A stretch of 47,829 nucleotides of DNA from Lewinella cohaerens DSM 23179 (GTDB lineage Bacteria; Bacteroidota; Bacteroidia; Chitinophagales; Saprospiraceae): contig NZ_KB903531.1 in NCBI RefSeq assembly GCF_000379805.1, forward strand, positions 353,130 through 400,958, in the 5' to 3' direction. Positions 1-8,732 of the stretch are shown here, one piece after another; position 1 is the stretch's first letter; every line of letters starts with the position of its first letter. A program made the translations under genes and the position numbers. The notes beneath the pieces are model-generated. The model ran no database searches. It was not told where the DNA came from and was given only the letters and a program-made list of their open reading frames with translations.

Positions 1-73
1 GAACACTATTACTTAAACCTTTGCTACCCCTCACAGGGTGGCCTGGGAAGCTCATGCCCAAACAAATTACATC

Positions 74-268
74 ATGAAAAATTTTACACTATCGCTTGAA
101 GCGTTACTCTTAATTTTTTTATTACTTGCAGGCTTGTACGGAGCCCGTACTATTATGAAAGGAGAAGACGTATCTCCAGGGTTGGCCTCGCCTCGCCAAG
201 AAGAACCAGCAATGGTAATGGCTACAGAAACAACCGAAGATGTTTATCAAATACATCTCCCCAAATAA
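74..268 (+). CDS. Small single-pass membrane protein, unknown function
   Basis: A 64-residue product if translation starts at the ATG at 74; a GTG at 38 would add 12 unconvincing residues. Residues about 5-24 form one hydrophobic segment (ALLLIFLLLAGLYGA), followed by a short charged tail, so it should be an inner-membrane peptide with a soluble C-terminus. No family is recognised. It precedes a PspC-domain gene on the same strand with about 115 bases between. It could be spurious, but the clean hydrophobic segment after the ATG favours a real gene. Confidence 0.45.
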   Translation: MKNFTLSLEALLLIFLLLAGLYGARTIMKGEDVSPGLASPRQEEPAMVMATETTEDVYQIHLPK

Positions 269-384
269 AATCACAACCATTTGAATGACTTGATAGAAGT
301 CATGCTAAAATTCAATATCCATTTCAATGTACAATTTCCAAACAAGCTCTAAAAGTTGTACCTTATAGCACAAGTAATGTGCCT

Positions 385-600
385 ATGGAATACTTTAGAC
401 AAATGATGGAACGCTCGGCCTTCGGGGTTTGCAGCTATCTGGGAGAAAAAATTGGCTTGGCTAGCAGCCGGGTGAGGCTTTACTTTATCTATATTACCTT
501 GCTTACGCTTGGTTCGCCAATCATTATTTATCTTTTTGCTGCTTTTTGGCTCAACATTAAGCGGTATATCAAAAAAGGTAGAAACATGATCTGGCAATAA
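385..600 (+). CDS. PspC-domain small membrane protein
   Basis: A 71-residue protein starting at the ATG at 385 (an in-frame GTG lies at 379). Residues about 12-60 match the PspC domain: the FGVCSYLGEKIG stretch, a VRLYFIY segment, and one hydrophobic helix ending near KRYIKKG. PspC proteins of other bacteria sit in the inner membrane and take part in envelope-stress responses; small stand-alone PspC proteins are common in Bacteroidota and mostly uncharacterised. The next gene is convergent and begins (its stop) four bases downstream, so it is probably monocistronic or paired with the small membrane protein upstream. Confidence 0.75.
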   Translation: MEYFRQMMERSAFGVCSYLGEKIGLASSRVRLYFIYITLLTLGSPIIIYLFAAFWLNIKRYIKKGRNMIWQ

Positions 601-603
601 GCA

Positions 604-1152
604 CTAATTTCTTCCTTTCCAGGCTATTTCCTCTACTCCTAGCTCATGAGACAAATAGCGAGCTAGCACGAAAAAATAATCAGACAAGCGATTTAGGTAA
701 TGAAGTGCCCGAGCATTGATTGGCGCCTCTACATGCATGCGAACACATTGGCGTTCGGCACGGCGGCAGATAGTGCGCGCCAGATGTGCGTAAGATACCT
801 GAGGATGGCCACCCGGTAAGATAAAATTACGCAAAGGCGCTAGGGTCGCGTCCATCCGATCCATTTCTTTTTCCAACAACTCCACATCTTCTTCAAGAAT
901 ATCCAATGCAACCTCCTTGCCTTCTTTAGAAGGAGTTGCCAAATAAGCACCCAGGCTAAATAATCGATTTTGAATAGTGGAAAGAACAGCCTTTTCTGCG
1001 TCTAACGATATATGGTCTCTCAACAAACCAATAAAGGCATTGAGTTCGTCCAATGTCCCGTAAGCTTCAATCCGGTCATGTGATTTATTGACGCGCTGTC
1101 CGCCAAAAAGACCCGTTTCGCCTTGATCCCCCGTTTTGGTATAAATCTTCAT
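604..1152 (-). CDS. pduO: Corrinoid (cob(I)alamin) adenosyltransferase, PduO type
   Basis: 182 residues, the normal length for a single-domain PduO-type ATP:cob(I)alamin adenosyltransferase, which transfers the 5'-deoxyadenosyl group of ATP to reduced corrinoid to make adenosylcobalamin. The N-terminus KIYTKTGDQGETGLFGG holds the ATP-binding TGDxGxT motif, and the C-terminal half has the family signature RTICRRAERQC followed by NRLSDYFFVLAR. The start ATG at 1152 is well placed. No other cobalamin gene is in the window, so it probably serves salvage of corrinoids for B12-dependent enzymes elsewhere. Confidence 0.92.
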   Translation of the reverse strand: MKIYTKTGDQGETGLFGGQRVNKSHDRIEAYGTLDELNAFIGLLRDHISLDAEKAVLSTIQNRLFSLGAYLATPSKEGKEVALDILEEDVELLEKEMDRMDATLAPLRNFILPGGHPQVSYAHLARTICRRAERQCVRMHVEAPINARALHYLNRLSDYFFVLARYLSHELGVEEIAWKGRN

Positions 1153-1294
1153 AAGCTAATGTTGTAAAAGTGTAAGGGTGTGTAAGGGTGTAAAAGTGTA
1201 GGGGTTGTAAGGAGGTGATTTGAGACACACACATTTCTAAACAGTCTCAAATCAACCCTTACACCTTTACACTCATCCAACTTTTACACAAAAA
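1153..1294. repeat. Imperfect inverted repeat filling the gap between two minus-strand genes
   Basis: The left half (about 1163-1212) is built from repeats of TGTAAAAGTG and TGTAAGGGTG; the right half (about 1251-1291) carries their reverse complements (TTACACCTTTACAC, CTTTTACACA). An inner pair, TTTGAGA near 1219 and TCTCAAA near 1244, closes the hairpin. The whole gap could fold into one long stem. Part of the right arm recurs at 16236-16269. Confidence 0.7.
1259..1292. repeat. Dispersed 34-bp repeat, copy 1
   Basis: Begins TTACACCTTTACACT and ends CCAACTTTTACACAAA. It matches 16236-16269 at 32 of 34 positions by direct comparison. It forms the right arm of the inverted repeat at 1153-1294. 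Confidence 0.75.
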
Positions 1295-2029
1295 TCATTG
1301 ATCCCGCAAATAACGGTGGGTGGGGTCATCGACACTTACGATATTTTCGTTTTTGATGTCAGACTCTACTTCACCATCACGTAAACGAATAATACGATGA
1401 GCATGTTCTGCAATATCAGGTTCGTGGGTTACGAGAATGACCGTGTTGCCTTTGCTATGGATGTTTTCAAATATTTTCATGATCTCAATGGAGGTCTTGG
1501 TATCAAGATTACCCGTTGGCTCATCAGCCAGGATGATACTGGGGTTGTTGACCAAGGCCCTGGCTATTGCAACCCGCTGGCGCTGTCCACCTGACAATTC
1601 ATTCGGCTTGTGATCTACGCGATCACCGAGGCCTACCTCTGTAAGTACTTCTTGTGCCCGGGCTTCCCGATCCGCTTTTGACCAGCCGGAATACACCAAG
1701 GGCAAAGCCACGTTATCTAATGCTGTGAGGCGTGGCAGCAGGTTAAAAGTCTGAAAGACGAAACCAATTTTTCTGTTACGAACTTCAGCCAGCTCTCCAT
1801 CCGTCATGGTGCTAACATTGATAGCATCCAGAAAGTAATCGCCCTCGCTAGGTGTATCCAAACAGCCCAGGAGATTCATCAGCGTGGATTTACCAGAACC
1901 AGAAGGCCCCATCAGCGCAACGTAATCGTTGACCGATATTTCGACATCAACCCCACGCAGCGCGTGTACTTTGGTCGTTCCCATGTCGTAGGTCTTCCGC
2001 AAATCTTTCGTAGATATAACAACAGCCAT
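1295..2029 (-). CDS. ABC transporter ATP-binding protein, LolD/MacB type
   Basis: A 244-residue ATPase subunit. Visible motifs in order: Walker [10 protein letters not shown] (about 41-49), Q-loop in [16 protein letters not shown], signature LSGGQRQR, Walker [13 protein letters not shown] and switch histidine in ILVTHEPD. The [20 protein letters not shown] stretch is typical of the LolD/MacB/FtsE-like group that powers extraction or export through MacB-fold permeases. No permease lies beside it, so the partner must be encoded elsewhere. It lies 29 bases downstream of gatC on the same strand and could be co-transcribed with it. Confidence 0.9.
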   Translation of the reverse strand: MAVVISTKDLRKTYDMGTTKVHALRGVDVEISVNDYVALMGPSGSGKSTLMNLLGCLDTPSEGDYFLDAINVSTMTDGELAEVRNRKIGFVFQTFNLLPRLTALDNVALPLVYSGWSKADREARAQEVLTEVGLGDRVDHKPNELSGGQRQRVAIARALVNNPSIILADEPTGNLDTKTSIEIMKIFENIHSKGNTVILVTHEPDIAEHAHRIIRLRDGEVESDIKNENIVSVDDPTHRYLRDQ

Positions 2030-2058
2030 GCAAGGTGATTTTTTAAAAAAATTCTTAA

Positions 2059-2352
2059 CTACAAATCAATTACTTTTGGAACACGGAAGAAAGTACCATC
2101 CTGATCTGGAGCATTGCGCAGAGCAGCTTCCCGATCTACTTGGTTGTTTATTACATCCTCACGTTGCCGATTGACAGCTTCATTGAGGTAAACCAGCGGT
2201 TCAACGTCTTCTACATCCAGCTTTTGCAATTTTTCTACCATACCCAGGATATTCGTAAGGTCTGTTTTCAAACCTTCTTTTTCTGTAGCAGAAAGTTGTA
2301 GTCGAGCTAGATTTTCCAATCGGGAAATTAGTTGATCATCTATCTTCATCAT
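2059..2352 (-). CDS. gatC: Asp/Glu-tRNA amidotransferase subunit C
   Basis: 97 residues, typical for GatC, the small belt-like subunit that stabilises GatA and GatB in the GatCAB complex converting Glu-tRNA(Gln) and Asp-tRNA(Asn) to their amidated forms in the cytoplasm. Family features seen: the N-terminal helix [12 protein letters not shown], the central [19 protein letters not shown], and the C-terminal [19 protein letters not shown] with the final [10 protein letters not shown]. gatA and gatB are not adjacent, which is common in Bacteroidota. Start at 2352; the second Met at 2349 is an equal alternative. Confidence 0.93.
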   Translation of the reverse strand: MMKIDDQLISRLENLARLQLSATEKEGLKTDLTNILGMVEKLQKLDVEDVEPLVYLNEAVNRQREDVINNQVDREAALRNAPDQDGTFFRVPKVIDL

Positions 2353-2473
2353 AAGTTTTTAGATGAGTAATGGGTATTCATCGTTAAAAAAACGAATACC
2401 AAAGGTAAGTAATCCCATTATTTCTAAGAGAAAGTTTATTTTCGCGAACACAACTGCACACAAAATAATTTTA

Positions 2474-3121
2474 ATGGCTGATCATCAACCACCCGCTAAC
2501 ATAAAACACGTAGCAATTGCCGGAAATATCGGCGCTGGAAAAACCACCCTCTGCACACAGCTGGGGAAGCATTTCGACTGGGACGTTCACTACGAATCTA
2601 CGGACAACAACCCCTATCTGAGTGATTTTTATCTCGATATGCAGCGATGGTCCTTCAACCTCCAGATTTATTTCCTCCATAACCGCTACGCTCAGATCTT
2701 AAATATCCACCAGGGAGACCGCACTGTGGTTCAAGATCGCACCATTTACGAAGATGCTCACATCTTTGCGCCCAACTTGCACGATATGGGCCTAATGACC
2801 AAACGTGACTTTGAGAACTATATGTCTTTGTTTAAAACAATGACTTCTCAGATTCAACCACCAGACCTCCTTATCTATCTAAGAGCGGGTATCCCTACCC
2901 TCGTCAATCACATCCAGTCACGAGGACGTGATTACGAAGGTAGCATGAGTCTTGATTATCTCAAGCGCCTCAATGAACGCTACGACGAATGGATCAGTAC
3001 TTACACAGAAGGTAATTTACTCATCATTGATGCTGACAGTATCGATTTTAAGAAGAATCCAGAAGATTTAGGTACCGTATTGAACCAGGTTCAGGCCGAA
3101 TTACATGGTTTATTCCATTAA
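2474..3121 (+). CDS. Deoxynucleoside kinase (dNK family)
   Basis: 215 residues from the ATG at 2474; the reading frame is open back to 2363, but the extra N-terminal residues do not resemble the family. It phosphorylates deoxyribonucleosides in nucleotide salvage. Seen: P-loop IAGNIGAGKTTL, followed by the dNK-type YESTDNNPYLSDFY, the substrate-site QDRTIYEDAHIFA (the DRS/ERS-like motif with DR), and LLIYLRAGIPTL. Homologues are deoxyadenosine/deoxyguanosine kinases; the exact base preference cannot be read from sequence. It is divergent from gatC with about 120 bases between. Confidence 0.88.
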   Translation: MADHQPPANIKHVAIAGNIGAGKTTLCTQLGKHFDWDVHYESTDNNPYLSDFYLDMQRWSFNLQIYFLHNRYAQILNIHQGDRTVVQDRTIYEDAHIFAPNLHDMGLMTKRDFENYMSLFKTMTSQIQPPDLLIYLRAGIPTLVNHIQSRGRDYEGSMSLDYLKRLNERYDEWISTYTEGNLLIIDADSIDFKKNPEDLGTVLNQVQAELHGLFH

Positions 3122-3156
3122 TTTACGGTTTGGAACTAAAATTTATTCAATTTCGT

Positions 3157-3186
3157 TTTGGATAATGAAACTGATCTTTATATTTG
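3157..3186 (+). promoter_or_regulatory. Bacteroidota-type promoter for tRNA-Ser
   Basis: TTTG at 3157-3160, an 18-base spacer, then TATATTTG at 3179-3186, a perfect fit to the Bacteroidota -7 consensus TAnnTTTG. It lies 61 bases before the mature tRNA 5' end. Confidence 0.7.
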
Positions 3187-3246
3187 CAGCCGCTTAGGAA
3201 GTGAGTGTGGCTAGAAAGTCTAGTTTTTACTCGAAATCTAAGCTAA

Positions 3247-3331
3247 GGAGGAATGGCAGAGCGGTTTAATGCACCGGTCTTGAAAACCGACGTACTGAAA
3301 GGTACCGGGGGTTCGAATCCCTCTTCCTCCG
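3247..3331 (+). tRNA. tRNA-Ser (anticodon TGA)
   Basis: An 85-base cloverleaf with a long variable arm, as expected for serine tRNA. Acceptor strands GGAGGAA (3247-3253) and TTCCTCC (3324-3330) pair fully, with discriminator G at 3331. The anticodon loop is CTTGAAA with anticodon TGA, decoding UCA and probably other UCN codons. The T-loop is GTTCGAATC. CCA is not encoded; the genome continues CATAAG. A strong terminator follows. Confidence 0.95.
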
Positions 3332-3339
3332 CATAAGAA

Positions 3340-3367
3340 AGCAGTACCCTCGGGTGCTGCTTTTTTT
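3340..3367 (+). terminator. Rho-independent terminator of tRNA-Ser
   Basis: AGCAGTACCC pairs with GGGTGCTGCT (one G-T pair) and runs straight into seven T residues. Confidence 0.9.
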
Positions 3368-3491
3368 ATTGGCATAACTCACCCCCCTACTCTCATCTCA
3401 AGTCTATTAGCTGTGGAATTTTGTCTTCCTCCGTCTCGCTTTCATTCTACCGTGATGACCACCTCTAGCTGACAAATTTTCTTTTGAATAG

Positions 3492-3533
3492 AAAAAAGAG
3501 AGGAGCAATTGCCAAGTTTTCTGCTAACCTCTT
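3492..3533 (-). terminator. Probable terminator of the WG-repeat gene
   Basis: On the minus strand AAGAGGTTAGCA can pair, with a two-base bulge, with TGCTCCTCT, followed by a run of six T. It lies about 110 bases past the stop codon at 3646. The rest of the gap 3368-3645 shows nothing else recognisable. Confidence 0.5.
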
Positions 3534-3645
3534 AGTCTGGGTGTTTTTCTGAATTCTCTTATGTTTATCTTTTGGGGTTGGAAAGGCGGGAGTCGTGTAA
3601 GAGGTGTTCCCTCTTTAGTTTCTAGTCAGGGCCATATCTACTCGC

Positions 3646-6270
3646 CTAATTACTGGTATTTTTATATGCTACCAATGTTCTCTTATCGACATAGTATTTA
3701 TAGTCATTCATGTCCACTTCAATTAATTCGACACCATCAACAGCTAAAAATTTCAGTTTTTGAGTAGTTATAGAAAGATGGATTCTTCCATCTAAATCCA
3801 TAACTACTGATTTGCCACTTGAGAAAAATAAAAACTTGTTTATTGACAATTGATAACATCGTTCAAGTGAGCTAATATAATCGTAATTTCCCGAGAATAG
3901 CCTTTTACCATCTATAGTTACCAAGTGCCAATCGTGGTTATCGTCTCTAACGCTAATTATCTTATCTCCATAAAATCCACGAATGGCAGTGTAGTCAAAA
4001 GGGATCACGATACGGCCCTCTATATCAATTAAGCCATATCTCTCCTTCAGCTTAGCAACGTAGTAGCGGAATTTATCGGTATGGTTAAGGGGATATAGCC
4101 AATCATAGTTCGTCTCCAAAAAAACTTCACCTAGGGTATCGACCAATACAGCCTGCTTTTGGCCATCCATGCAGCCTTTTGATAAACAGGCATAATTCTC
4201 AAAGAATCGAAGCGTGAACCTATACTCCAGAGGCACCAGAACGTGTCCAAATTTGTCAATGTAACCAACATTTCTCTGCAGTTTCAGAATGGTATCTTGG
4301 CTTCCCGTGAAACAAGGGTTTGAAACGTGTTCGTAAAATTTATCGGAAGCAATTCTAAAAACGGAACGACGACCATTTATTGAAGAGTCATCAATGTAAT
4401 CATAGCCAGCTTCATTTATTTGCTGCCCATCAGGAGTAAAAAGAAAATACTTTCCTTCTTTTTTGGCTACGAAGAACTCCTGGTTGATCTCTGTAATTTC
4501 TTGTTCTGAAAATGGAGAGATTACATTGCCGTGTACATCAATAACACCTTGCTTGTTTCCAGCAACTACAGCAATCAATCCCAGAGATATATTGACCTTT
4601 ACAATACTATCAAACTGCTTACCCCAATGCTCAAATAACTTACCATCAATGATCACTTCATTTATGGTATCTCGCACATGCAATACAGCTATAAAAACAG
4701 AATCTTTCTTTGTATAGCCCGTGAAAAAGTTCTTACTATTTACATTTAAAGGATTGCCATGTATATCTGTAAAATGATAACTGTTTTCATGACGATGCCA
4801 ATTGACGCTGCGGCCCGAAAGATGAGAAGATCTACTATTAAATGATGATAGTTGGTTTCCACTTAAATCAAAACTAGCATACCGCCCATTCTTTCTTGGT
4901 CGGAGTACGGTTTCATTTTGGACTACTTCAAACTCAATTTCTTCAAATTCTGGTTGGAGTATTATTTCCCCTTGAGCATTGGCTAATCCTTTTTTATCTC
5001 CCTGAGTGAGGATATAGAAATTGTTATTTCTATAGTAACACCTATCGTATTCAATTGGAATTATTATCTGCCCCTTTGAATCGATTATCCCGTATAATCC
5101 ATTTGACGAAACAAGGTATCTGTCATTCCTTGAGCTAATTCTATGGATGGACGCTGCCTCGTAACTTATTTCTACATTCAAAGCGCTATCTAGCACTGAT
5201 ACTGTTTCACCCTTTTTTGAGGTATAGTAGTTTCCATCTTTGATAAATTTGAAGGTATCGAATACCTGATCTTCTAAAGTGATTTTTCCCAATAGCTCCA
5301 CAACCTGTATCTTGTCATCATGCCTTATGGCTTTGAATAAGCTATCATTGATTGGATATATTGATTTGTATTCAGAAGTATCGACTAAGTCGTTTTTAAG
5401 GTCACTCAAAAATGCGTTACCGTTCCTTTTAAGGACATAAACTCCGTTGTGAGGTGAAACCCCTTGATATATCGTATCCAAAATTACTTGTCCATCTAAA
5501 TTGACAACCCCATATTTAGTGTTTTGCCGATGAAAGACAAATCCCCCTCCATTCTTTTCTTGAGTAGAAACAATCAAGTACTTACCCTCAACGACTTCGA
5601 CTATCGATTTATAGGAATATTCTTTTATGTATCCAGATTTGGGGTTAAATAGGTACGAATAGTCTCCTTGTCCAAAAGTTATCAGTTCATCCCCCCATAT
5701 AGTAGGTTTGCTTAAAGTGGACTTAAGGACATCTCCATCTACATTTAGAATTTCAAAGCTCCCATCAGATTTGTCACCGATGAAATAACCATGGTAGAAC
5801 TCCACCGATTCTCGTGGCCTTCTATACGAATACAATTGTTCATCTGGAGTATCAATAATATACCTAGAAGATAAAGTCTTAGTGTTCAGATTCAGCAATT
5901 GGCATTCGCCATTATCCAACATCACCCACTTTAGATGCTTTATTGTGTCTCTTGAAATAGCCCCTCGCCTCCACCCCCTGTTATCTGTACTGTAGGTAGC
6001 AGGTAATAATCGAATCTCAATGTCATTCGAATAAGAAGAAAGTTCTAATCCGTTTTTATCGATTATTATTTTTCTATCATCCTTTATCACAAATGCGATA
6101 GCGTCGCTTAAAAAGAATTCTACTTGATCATATTTAGGTGCAATTTTGACTATTCCATTTGTATCACAGTAGCCATATTTACCTTCATCGTAATACGGAA
6201 TCAAAGTTTGACTGACGCAGTCTATCCCTACGGAAAATGTTAATATGATTAGTAAAAACTTAAGGTTCAT
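3646..6270 (-). CDS. Secreted WG-repeat protein
   Basis: 874 residues from the ATG at 6270, chosen because it opens a signal peptide (MNLKFLLIILTFSVGIDC then VSQ); the frame is open to 6327. The protein is built from many WG/KWG-type repeats of about 40-50 residues, each with a pattern like GKYGYCDTNGIVKIAPKYD; clear examples include KYGVVNLDGQVIL, LYGIIDSKGQIIIPIEYD, KKGLANAQGEIILQPEFE and RYGLIDIEGRIVIPFDY. WG repeats are thought to form beta-propeller-like scaffolds, and their functions in Bacteroidota are mostly unknown. A cysteine near the end of the hydrophobic segment (IDCVSQ) is not a good lipobox. No catalytic domain is visible. It stands alone, with its own likely terminator. Confidence 0.85.
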   Translation of the reverse strand: MNLKFLLIILTFSVGIDCVSQTLIPYYDEGKYGYCDTNGIVKIAPKYDQVEFFLSDAIAFVIKDDRKIIIDKNGLELSSYSNDIEIRLLPATYSTDNRGWRRGAISRDTIKHLKWVMLDNGECQLLNLNTKTLSSRYIIDTPDEQLYSYRRPRESVEFYHGYFIGDKSDGSFEILNVDGDVLKSTLSKPTIWGDELITFGQGDYSYLFNPKSGYIKEYSYKSIVEVVEGKYLIVSTQEKNGGGFVFHRQNTKYGVVNLDGQVILDTIYQGVSPHNGVYVLKRNGNAFLSDLKNDLVDTSEYKSIYPINDSLFKAIRHDDKIQVVELLGKITLEDQVFDTFKFIKDGNYYTSKKGETVSVLDSALNVEISYEAASIHRISSRNDRYLVSSNGLYGIIDSKGQIIIPIEYDRCYYRNNNFYILTQGDKKGLANAQGEIILQPEFEEIEFEVVQNETVLRPRKNGRYASFDLSGNQLSSFNSRSSHLSGRSVNWHRHENSYHFTDIHGNPLNVNSKNFFTGYTKKDSVFIAVLHVRDTINEVIIDGKLFEHWGKQFDSIVKVNISLGLIAVVAGNKQGVIDVHGNVISPFSEQEITEINQEFFVAKKEGKYFLFTPDGQQINEAGYDYIDDSSINGRRSVFRIASDKFYEHVSNPCFTGSQDTILKLQRNVGYIDKFGHVLVPLEYRFTLRFFENYACLSKGCMDGQKQAVLVDTLGEVFLETNYDWLYPLNHTDKFRYYVAKLKERYGLIDIEGRIVIPFDYTAIRGFYGDKIISVRDDNHDWHLVTIDGKRLFSGNYDYISSLERCYQLSINKFLFFSSGKSVVMDLDGRIHLSITTQKLKFLAVDGVELIEVDMNDYKYYVDKRTLVAYKNTSN

Positions 6271-6408
6271 ATTAAAGATTTTATCACTTGTAACTAACAA
6301 TAAGCTCTGCATTCGCCGGAATGGCAAATGCGGGAAAGTTGAAGAAAAAATCCCTTAGGTGTCTTCGGTGATTCAACATTTGGAAAGAAAAGCGTACAAC
6401 CCCAATCG

Positions 6409-7320
6409 CTAATACCGCAGCCCCTCTGCTGGTATCTTCTCTAAATGCACATCGCCAAAGGTGACGCTGACTGTGATGACGGGGTAAGTTTCTTTACGGG
6501 TAGGTTTGAATTGTACCTTCTGGACTTCGGGGGTGTCTTCCAAGGCAAGTAGGCGGAGGTTTTCGGGGGTAAGGATTTTACCGTGGGCGGCCGTGAGGGT
6601 GTAGCCATACAACTCAGGCTGATCGCCGTAGAGGTAGACTTCGGATTTTTCGGCGCTAATATCCAATCCTAAGAGGCCTGCTCCGGGTTGCAATTTCAGG
6701 ATACCGTATTGGGCATTGATCTGGTAATTGCCGGCTATCTCATAGAGGGTCACATCAGAACGGCGGGCATTGATGGTCACATTTCCGTCTATCTTTTCGC
6801 CGACGACATCACCGAAGCGGGTACGAATATCGAGGAGGCCTTTAACGTTGTCGATATCAATCTGGCTGTATTCTCCGAAGATCCGTAACCGGTTGGTAAG
6901 GTTGGAAATATTGGCCGCCCCAAAGTAATTCTTGACGTACACCGGGCAGTCTTCCGGGAGCGTAATGTAATAGGTAACGGAAAGTACGGATTCGGTTTGT
7001 TCGGCCCCACCGTAGCGGTAATTGCGCAGGTAAATTTTATTCTTGATGCGCTCTGCAACGAAGTTGACGGTTTCCAGATCAGTTTCGGCGGTAGCTTTTT
7101 CTGGATGTTTCGCTGAAATTTCTAGGCGTAGACCTACTTGACGTTTGTCCCAGGTTTCGACGAAAATCTCCGCTTTCTGGCCTTCAACATTGACTTCGTA
7201 GCCATCCTGATAGTTGAAGGTTTTCTCAATAACTTTGGTAACCACTTGCACGACTTCTTGCGCGGAAACAGAGATGGTTAGTAAACTCCCCAGGAAAAAC
7301 AGGAATAATCTTTGCATCAA
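6409..7320 (-). CDS. DUF4097-like secreted protein of a sigma/anti-sigma operon
   Basis: 303 residues with a signal peptide (MQRLFLFFLGSLLTISVSAQ; a second Met at 7317 is an equally good start). The body is rich in short beta strands with repeating patterns such as GDVVGEKIDGNVTINARRSDVTLYEIAGNY, cited here only in part, which resembles the DUF4097/adhesin-like beta-helical fold common next to ECF sigma genes in Bacteroidota. It starts four bases after the upstream anti-sigma-like gene ends, so the two are almost certainly co-transcribed. Its role, perhaps sensing or shaping the cell surface, is not established. Confidence 0.75.
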   Translation of the reverse strand: MMQRLFLFFLGSLLTISVSAQEVVQVVTKVIEKTFNYQDGYEVNVEGQKAEIFVETWDKRQVGLRLEISAKHPEKATAETDLETVNFVAERIKNKIYLRNYRYGGAEQTESVLSVTYYITLPEDCPVYVKNYFGAANISNLTNRLRIFGEYSQIDIDNVKGLLDIRTRFGDVVGEKIDGNVTINARRSDVTLYEIAGNYQINAQYGILKLQPGAGLLGLDISAEKSEVYLYGDQPELYGYTLTAAHGKILTPENLRLLALEDTPEVQKVQFKPTRKETYPVITVSVTFGDVHLEKIPAEGLRY

Positions 7321-7324
7321 TTAA

Positions 7325-7939
7325 TTAGATTGCTTCAATGATTTGACGATAAATATCGCTTCTTTCGCGTTCAATATCGGCCATTTGTCGGATCAGCTGA
7401 GGGTCGCGACCATAGGACCTTAGCATCGCAGTTACGTCTTCGTGTGCCGAACTTAGTTCTTCGTATTCAAAACGCAACTTGTTGATAGCAGGGTCATTGA
7501 CCTGCACAAGTTCTTGCTCCAGTTGTGCAAAAATATTTTCATCAGTATTCCAGTCAAGTTCCGCCTGGAATTGCTGAACCGTTTCTTGTGCGTATTGCAG
7601 TTTTACTTTCGGGCCGGGTTCCCGCATGATACCGTAGCCAGCCATTAACAGGAGTGCCACCGCTGCGGCCCACTGTAATACTTGCCGGCGGCGCACTACA
7701 CGCAGTTGCCGGGTTTGATGGTCAGTGTCAAGCTGACGAGCCAATTTGTTCCACACCGTAACGGGAGGAGCATAACCGGGCAAATGCTGTACCGCATCGT
7801 GGAGTGCCTCCTCTACGGGCGCATGAGGCGTGGCTAACTCCGACTGAATCTGATCCCACAGTCCCGCAGGGGGATCGAAGGAAGGCATTTGGCCCAGTGC
7901 TTTTTTGAGGCTATCTCTATTCTTTTCGAATTCAGACAT
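7325..7939 (-). CDS. Membrane anti-sigma-factor-like protein
   Basis: 204 residues. The N-terminal third is cytoplasmic and contains two similar short segments (LGQMPSFDPPAGLWDQIQ and VQHLPGYAPPVTVWNKLA), an internal duplication. One membrane helix follows (VLQWAAAVALLLMAGYGI, about residues 88-105), then a periplasmic helical, glutamine-rich region likely to be coiled coil. Topology and position directly after an ECF sigma gene (45 bases) support an anti-sigma role; a zinc-binding HxxxCxxC motif of the ZAS type is absent, so this is inference from context. Confidence 0.7.
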   Translation of the reverse strand: MSEFEKNRDSLKKALGQMPSFDPPAGLWDQIQSELATPHAPVEEALHDAVQHLPGYAPPVTVWNKLARQLDTDHQTRQLRVVRRRQVLQWAAAVALLLMAGYGIMREPGPKVKLQYAQETVQQFQAELDWNTDENIFAQLEQELVQVNDPAINKLRFEYEELSSAHEDVTAMLRSYGRDPQLIRQMADIERERSDIYRQIIEAI

Positions 7940-7984
7940 GGTTCAAAATAATTGATATAAAAATACAATAACCTGTTCTTATCT

Positions 7985-8515
7985 CTACCGGTATTTCTCC
8001 AGCGATTTTCGTAATTTTTTCTTGGCGTAAAAAAGCTGCGACTTCGATGTTCCTACCGAAATCCCCAGCATTTCTGCCACTTCTTTGTGCGCATACCCTT
8101 CTACTTCGATCATCACAAATACAGAACGATAGCCTGCTGGCAAAGCTTGAATAGCTTTTTCCAGGTAGTCCGCATCGAGATAATGCCCCCAGTCTACAAC
8201 TTGGTCTTTATGGTGATAATCTTCCAGTGTTTCCATCCTGATTTCCCGTCGCATCCGGGAAAGAGCTGTTCGGACAACAATGGTTTTGATCCATGCTCCA
8301 AGGGTTGACTCTCTGCGAAATCCTGCCAGGTGGCGAAAGATTTTCACAAAAGCTTCCTGCAACACATCATTAGCAAGTTCAAAGTCGGAGGTTATTCGGT
8401 AAGCAGCAGTATACATTGCCCGCGAATAACGATCATATAGCTCTTTCTGAGCCAAGCGATCATTATCAAGGCAAGCATCTATCAATTCTGATTCCGTCAT
8501 GGCGGCCGTAGTCAT
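7985..8515 (-). CDS. ECF-family RNA polymerase sigma factor
   Basis: 176 residues. Region 2 is seen as AQKELYDRYSRAMYTAAYRI..ELANDVLQEAFVKIF, including the DVLQEAFVKIFR core-binding helix, and region 4 as ALPAGYRSVFVMIEVEGYAHKEVAEMLGISVGTSKSQL (shown in part), the DNA-binding helix-turn-helix. It should direct RNA polymerase to a small set of promoters, including its own operon with the anti-sigma-like and DUF4097-like genes downstream. Start at 8515; Met at 8500 is an alternative. It is divergent from the sugar-porter gene. Confidence 0.93.
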   Translation of the reverse strand: MTTAAMTESELIDACLDNDRLAQKELYDRYSRAMYTAAYRITSDFELANDVLQEAFVKIFRHLAGFRRESTLGAWIKTIVVRTALSRMRREIRMETLEDYHHKDQVVDWGHYLDADYLEKAIQALPAGYRSVFVMIEVEGYAHKEVAEMLGISVGTSKSQLFYAKKKLRKSLEKYR

Positions 8516-8732
8516 GAGCGAGTATTTCTTAGAAAAAAAACACCTAGGTGTAAACTCATCGTGGTTATAATGTAAAGAGTTGCACTTTCGTAAAACGGTT
8601 GTATCTTAGTTAAAATTATTCCAAGCTCTTGTCGCAAATTTCTGCGAACAGAGTTCCTGTCCCAAAGAAGCAAGCTACAAGCATTTAACGGAAATAAATT
8701 GATCTATTTCCCCCGTCTATTAACAAAACATA

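Noticed and set aside
1163-1292. CRISPR-like array in the TGTAAAAGTG repeats
   Set aside because: Units are irregular, inverted rather than direct, without spacers, and no cas gene is nearby.
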